Shown here: piece after piece, positions 61,709 to 64,000 of the stretch
Layout of the letters: every line of letters starts with the position of its first letter
How positions within the stretch are numbered: the first letter of the stretch is position 1
Source of the DNA: Dehalococcoidales bacterium
GTDB taxonomy: Bacteria; Chloroflexota; Dehalococcoidia; Dehalococcoidales; UBA3254
Direction: 5' to 3'
Length of the DNA: 64,000 nt
NCBI GenBank assembly: GCA_016926695.1
Contig: JAFGOB010000179.1
Coordinates: 1-64,000, forward strand
Notes under the pieces: generated by a model
The model's input: only the letters and a program-made list of their open reading frames with translations
The model's database searches: none
What the model was told of the DNA's origin: nothing
Made by a program: the position numbers and the translations under genes

Positions 61709-61715
61709 GGCTCTC

Positions 61716-62429
61716 TCAAACCTGCTCTGTTTTCAGGTCTTTGAGGGTAAGAATACCGGACTTGAGTCCGATAGAGATAGCTTCGGTACGTGATGCCGCT
61801 CCAAGCTTGATAAAAATAGAGGTTAGAATAGATTTAATACTGCGCAGGCTCAAGTCTAATCTAAGGGCGATATCCTTGTTGGTCAGTCCGTTTGCCACAT
61901 ATTTTAGTACTTTAAGTTCTCGCGGGGTAAGAACATTCAATTTGTCCGGATGGTAATGTTCGGTATCTTCCCACGATCCCGGACTGTTTTGGGTATCAAG
62001 AGGTGGCAAGACATTTTCTCCGGCATAGATAGCGCGTACGGCATGGACTACATTTTCCCCTGAGGCATTTTTTGTAAGGTATCCGCTTGCTCCGGCCTGG
62101 AGCATACCGTGAATGTGCTCGATGTCAGTGTGAACGGTCATTGCCAGTACTTCGGTTCCGGGGCATCTGGAGACGATTTGTCTGGTGGCTTCCAGTCCGT
62201 TAACTTTCGGCATACTTATATCCATGATAACAATATCAGGCTGGAGCATGGTAGTAATTTCTATTGCTTCCTTCCCATCGCTGGCTTCGGCAACAATTTC
62301 CATGTCCTGATTCTTTTCCACCCACATTCTGATTGCCTGGCGCATCAAGGGATGGTCATCAACCAGGACTATCCTGATTTTTTTAAGATTGCTGTTTTTT
62401 GAACCGGTATCCGTAGACATAGGATTCAT
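61716..62429 (-). CDS. NarL/LuxR-type response regulator
   Basis: A 237-residue response regulator. The frame is open from 62519, but the ATG at 62429 is chosen because the receiver domain begins about 17 residues later; another ATG lies three codons on. The receiver carries Asp24-Asp25 (LVDDHPLMR), phospho-acceptor Asp70 (VIMDISMP) and a C-terminal Lys (LTKNASG). The LuxR-type helix-turn-helix (about 170-230) has LTPRELKVLKYVANGLTNKDIALRLDLSLRS, typical of DNA binding. It is the first gene of the operon with the kinase and is divergent from the TRAP transporter, whose promoter it probably controls. Confidence 0.94.
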   Translation of the reverse strand: MNPMSTDTGSKNSNLKKIRIVLVDDHPLMRQAIRMWVEKNQDMEIVAEASDGKEAIEITTMLQPDIVIMDISMPKVNGLEATRQIVSRCPGTEVLAMTVHTDIEHIHGMLQAGASGYLTKNASGENVVHAVRAIYAGENVLPPLDTQNSPGSWEDTEHYHPDKLNVLTPRELKVLKYVANGLTNKDIALRLDLSLRSIKSILTSIFIKLGAASRTEAISIGLKSGILTLKDLKTEQV

Positions 62430-62784
62430 GTATTCTGCCCCAAAGGGTAGCACCAAAGTCCATTCACATACAGGATTATTTGGCATATTATAAAGCAAAT
62501 ATAATAGCAATTCAAACAAGCCAATCGAGGAGGATGTTCCTCACTTCTTATATTGTCTCTTAAAGAGCCTTATTTTTATAACCGATAATCAAGGAAATGA
62601 GTCATTAAATATTTGTATTTATTATTCTCTGGCAAGAGATGAAAGGGGAAGCAGGGGTGAACTGATAATATTTGCTGGAAGCCCCGCGCGATTTGATGAA
62701 ATTTGTAACAAAAATATTTCTGTGATTATCCCTGAACATATGAAACGATTGTAAGAAATCTATTTAGATTAGGAGGAAAGGTTG

Positions 62785-63897
62785 ATGAAAAAAATTTGCT
62801 TGGTAGTGCTTGCACTTGTGCTGGCGACAACCCTGATTTTCAGTGCCTGTTCTCAAACAACAACTGAACCGGCGAAAACTAGTGCCCCTGCGGCAACTGC
62901 TCAGGCGCCAGCCTCATCAGCGGCTCAGCCATCCGCTCCCGAAAAGGTGTATACCATCAGGTGGGCTGATATGGACCAGGAACAAAGCTGGACTACCATA
63001 CACAGCACCAAACCCTATATGGATGCTGTTGAAGAGGCTACCGGCGGCAGGGTCAAATTTGAGCCATACTGGGGTAATACACTGAGTAAGCAGACAGAAA
63101 ACTGGGAAGCGCTGAAGAGTGGCATCGCTGATGCCGCGGTTTGCGTAATGGCTTTTTGGCCGGGGCTGGCGCCTCTATCTGATGTAGTATCACTGCCCTT
63201 CATTGGATTTGAAAGCGCTGAGCATGCCGGTGCTGTGCTGGGGAAACTGTATGAGACATTCCCGGCTATTCAAGAAGAATACAAGGATGTACACGTACTG
63301 TTTATCCCTGCCGGAGATCCTTATGTGTTACAGACCAGCAAGAAGCAGGTAAAGACACTGGAAGATGTCAAAGGTATGAAAATCAGAGCGCTGGGAGGAC
63401 CTCAAACCACATACTTGCAGGCAGTAGGAGCTTCTCCGGTGATGGTAGGCATGGTTGATGTTTACATGAATTTACAAAAAGGCGTACTGGATGGGGTGCT
63501 GGCGTCCTGGGCAAGCGTAGAGAGCATGAAATTCCATGAAGTCGCCAAATACATCACCAACGTTCCCTGCTCTGTTCCGTTTGCCGCAAGAGCTATGAAT
63601 CTCGAAGTCTGGAACAGTCTACCAGCGGATGTCCAGGAAGCCATCAATAGCGTTAGTGGATTTGAGAGAGGAGTAGAATTTAGCAGGACTCAATATGATG
63701 AGCACGTGGCCCATGTAAAGGCCGCAGGCTATGATGTAGTTGAGTACACTCCTCCCCTGGAGGAAATAGCCCGATGGCAGGAATTTGCCAGGCCGATCTG
63801 GCAGGACTGGGTCAGTGAAATGGAAGCAGCCGGTCATCCGGAAGCCCAGGAAATCCTCGATAAAACGCTGGAGTTAGTAGAGGTCTATCGAAAATAA
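62785..63897 (+). CDS. TRAP transporter solute-binding lipoprotein (DctP family)
   Basis: A 370-residue substrate-binding protein of a tripartite ATP-independent transporter. The lipobox is FSAC (Cys22) with an Ala/Pro/Ser linker to about 55. The binding domain begins YTIRWADMDQEQSW; MKIRALGGPQTTYLQAVGASPV near 197-218 with its arginine is the DctP-type carboxylate contact, followed by VYMNLQKGVLDG. It binds an organic acid outside the membrane and gives it to the DctQM permease. The ATG at 62785 is preceded by aggaggaaagg; a TTG three bases upstream is also in frame. It begins a transporter operon that continues off the window. Confidence 0.93.
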   Translation: MKKICLVVLALVLATTLIFSACSQTTTEPAKTSAPAATAQAPASSAAQPSAPEKVYTIRWADMDQEQSWTTIHSTKPYMDAVEEATGGRVKFEPYWGNTLSKQTENWEALKSGIADAAVCVMAFWPGLAPLSDVVSLPFIGFESAEHAGAVLGKLYETFPAIQEEYKDVHVLFIPAGDPYVLQTSKKQVKTLEDVKGMKIRALGGPQTTYLQAVGASPVMVGMVDVYMNLQKGVLDGVLASWASVESMKFHEVAKYITNVPCSVPFAARAMNLEVWNSLPADVQEAINSVSGFERGVEFSRTQYDEHVAHVKAAGYDVVEYTPPLEEIARWQEFARPIWQDWVSEMEAAGHPEAQEILDKTLELVEVYRK

Positions 63898-63912
63898 GGA
63901 GAACCTGTACGG

Positions 63913-64000
63913 GTGTGGCTGTCTAAGATCGCAAATGCAGTTTATAAGATATTGAGTCCGTTCAGCAAAGTGCTCGTAACTATAGGGTCTGTTTGCTTGA
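63913..64000 (+). CDS. TRAP transporter small permease (DctQ), partial
   Basis: An open frame starts with GTG at 63913, 15 bases after the binding-protein stop, with aaggagaacc upstream. The first 29 codons read MWLSKIANAVYKILSPFSKVLVTIGSVCL, an amphipathic start entering a hydrophobic helix as in DctQ small subunits. The window end cuts it. The call rests on position and on the short sequence. Confidence 0.6.
   Translation, partial: MWLSKIANAVYKILSPFSKVLVTIGSVCL

Overview
The window is about 64 kb of a mid-GC bacterial chromosome with long, loosely packed operons on both strands. Gene content suggests an anaerobic heterotroph, most likely Chloroflexota (Dehalococcoidia-like). The supporting genes are two pyrogallol-transhydroxylase-like molybdenum proteins, a UbiD decarboxylase, a corrinoid methyl-transfer set with a reductive activator, a glycyl-radical activase, an acyl-CoA dehydrogenase pair, DUF11-repeat surface proteins and a heliorhodopsin. 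The taxonomic call is inference: no rRNA, tRNA or ribosomal protein gene is visible, and ffh is the only universal marker.

Layout. 1-8 kb: an AT-rich patch with a small anchored protein, a secreted C1A-type cysteine peptidase, two overlapping flavodoxin-like reductases, zinc-ribbon proteins and a class II DNA photolyase. 8-13.5 kb: an 1823-residue DUF11-repeat surface protein. 13.7-21.8 kb (+): UbiD decarboxylase, transhydroxylase-like Mo enzyme, SDR, fumarate-reductase-like flavoprotein and DegV, with dispersed repeats between genes. 21.8-23.7 kb (-): a compact operon of heliorhodopsin, a peroxiredoxin-like protein whose active-site codon is TGA (probably selenocysteine, with a plausible bacterial SECIS hairpin just downstream), and a five-helix membrane protein. 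24-27.2 kb (-): a cupin and a second transhydroxylase-like enzyme. 27.5-34 kb: macro-domain protein, lipoprotein, DHA2-type exporter and a decayed second DUF11 gene ending in an 88-bp palindromic element. 34-47.5 kb: glycyl-radical activase, URO-D-family protein, CocE-type hydrolase, two MFS carriers, an NTF2-like protein, a MmgE/PrpD protein, an orphan solute-binding protein, PdxA and an HtrA-type protease. 47.8-51.5 kb: methyltransferase, corrinoid protein and corrinoid activator. Then ffh. 53.5-60.5 kb: CoA-transferase, a 3-hydroxyacyl-CoA dehydrogenase/enoyl-CoA hydratase fusion, two acyl-CoA dehydrogenases and a zinc alcohol dehydrogenase. 60.5-64 kb: a NarL-type two-component system facing a TRAP transporter that runs off the window.

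How the parts may work together. The 13.7-27 kb section could process phenolic acids: decarboxylation, Mo-dependent hydroxyl transfer, then NAD(P)H-dependent ring reduction, by analogy with the gallate-pyrogallol-phloroglucinol route. The corrinoid set could take methyl groups from methoxylated compounds into tetrahydrofolate. The acyl-CoA block would oxidise the resulting acids, and the TRAP and MFS carriers would import substrates. The heliorhodopsin/selenoperoxiredoxin operon is the most unusual item and points to a light- or oxidant-responsive redox function in an otherwise anaerobic gene setting; a photolyase is encoded 15 kb away.
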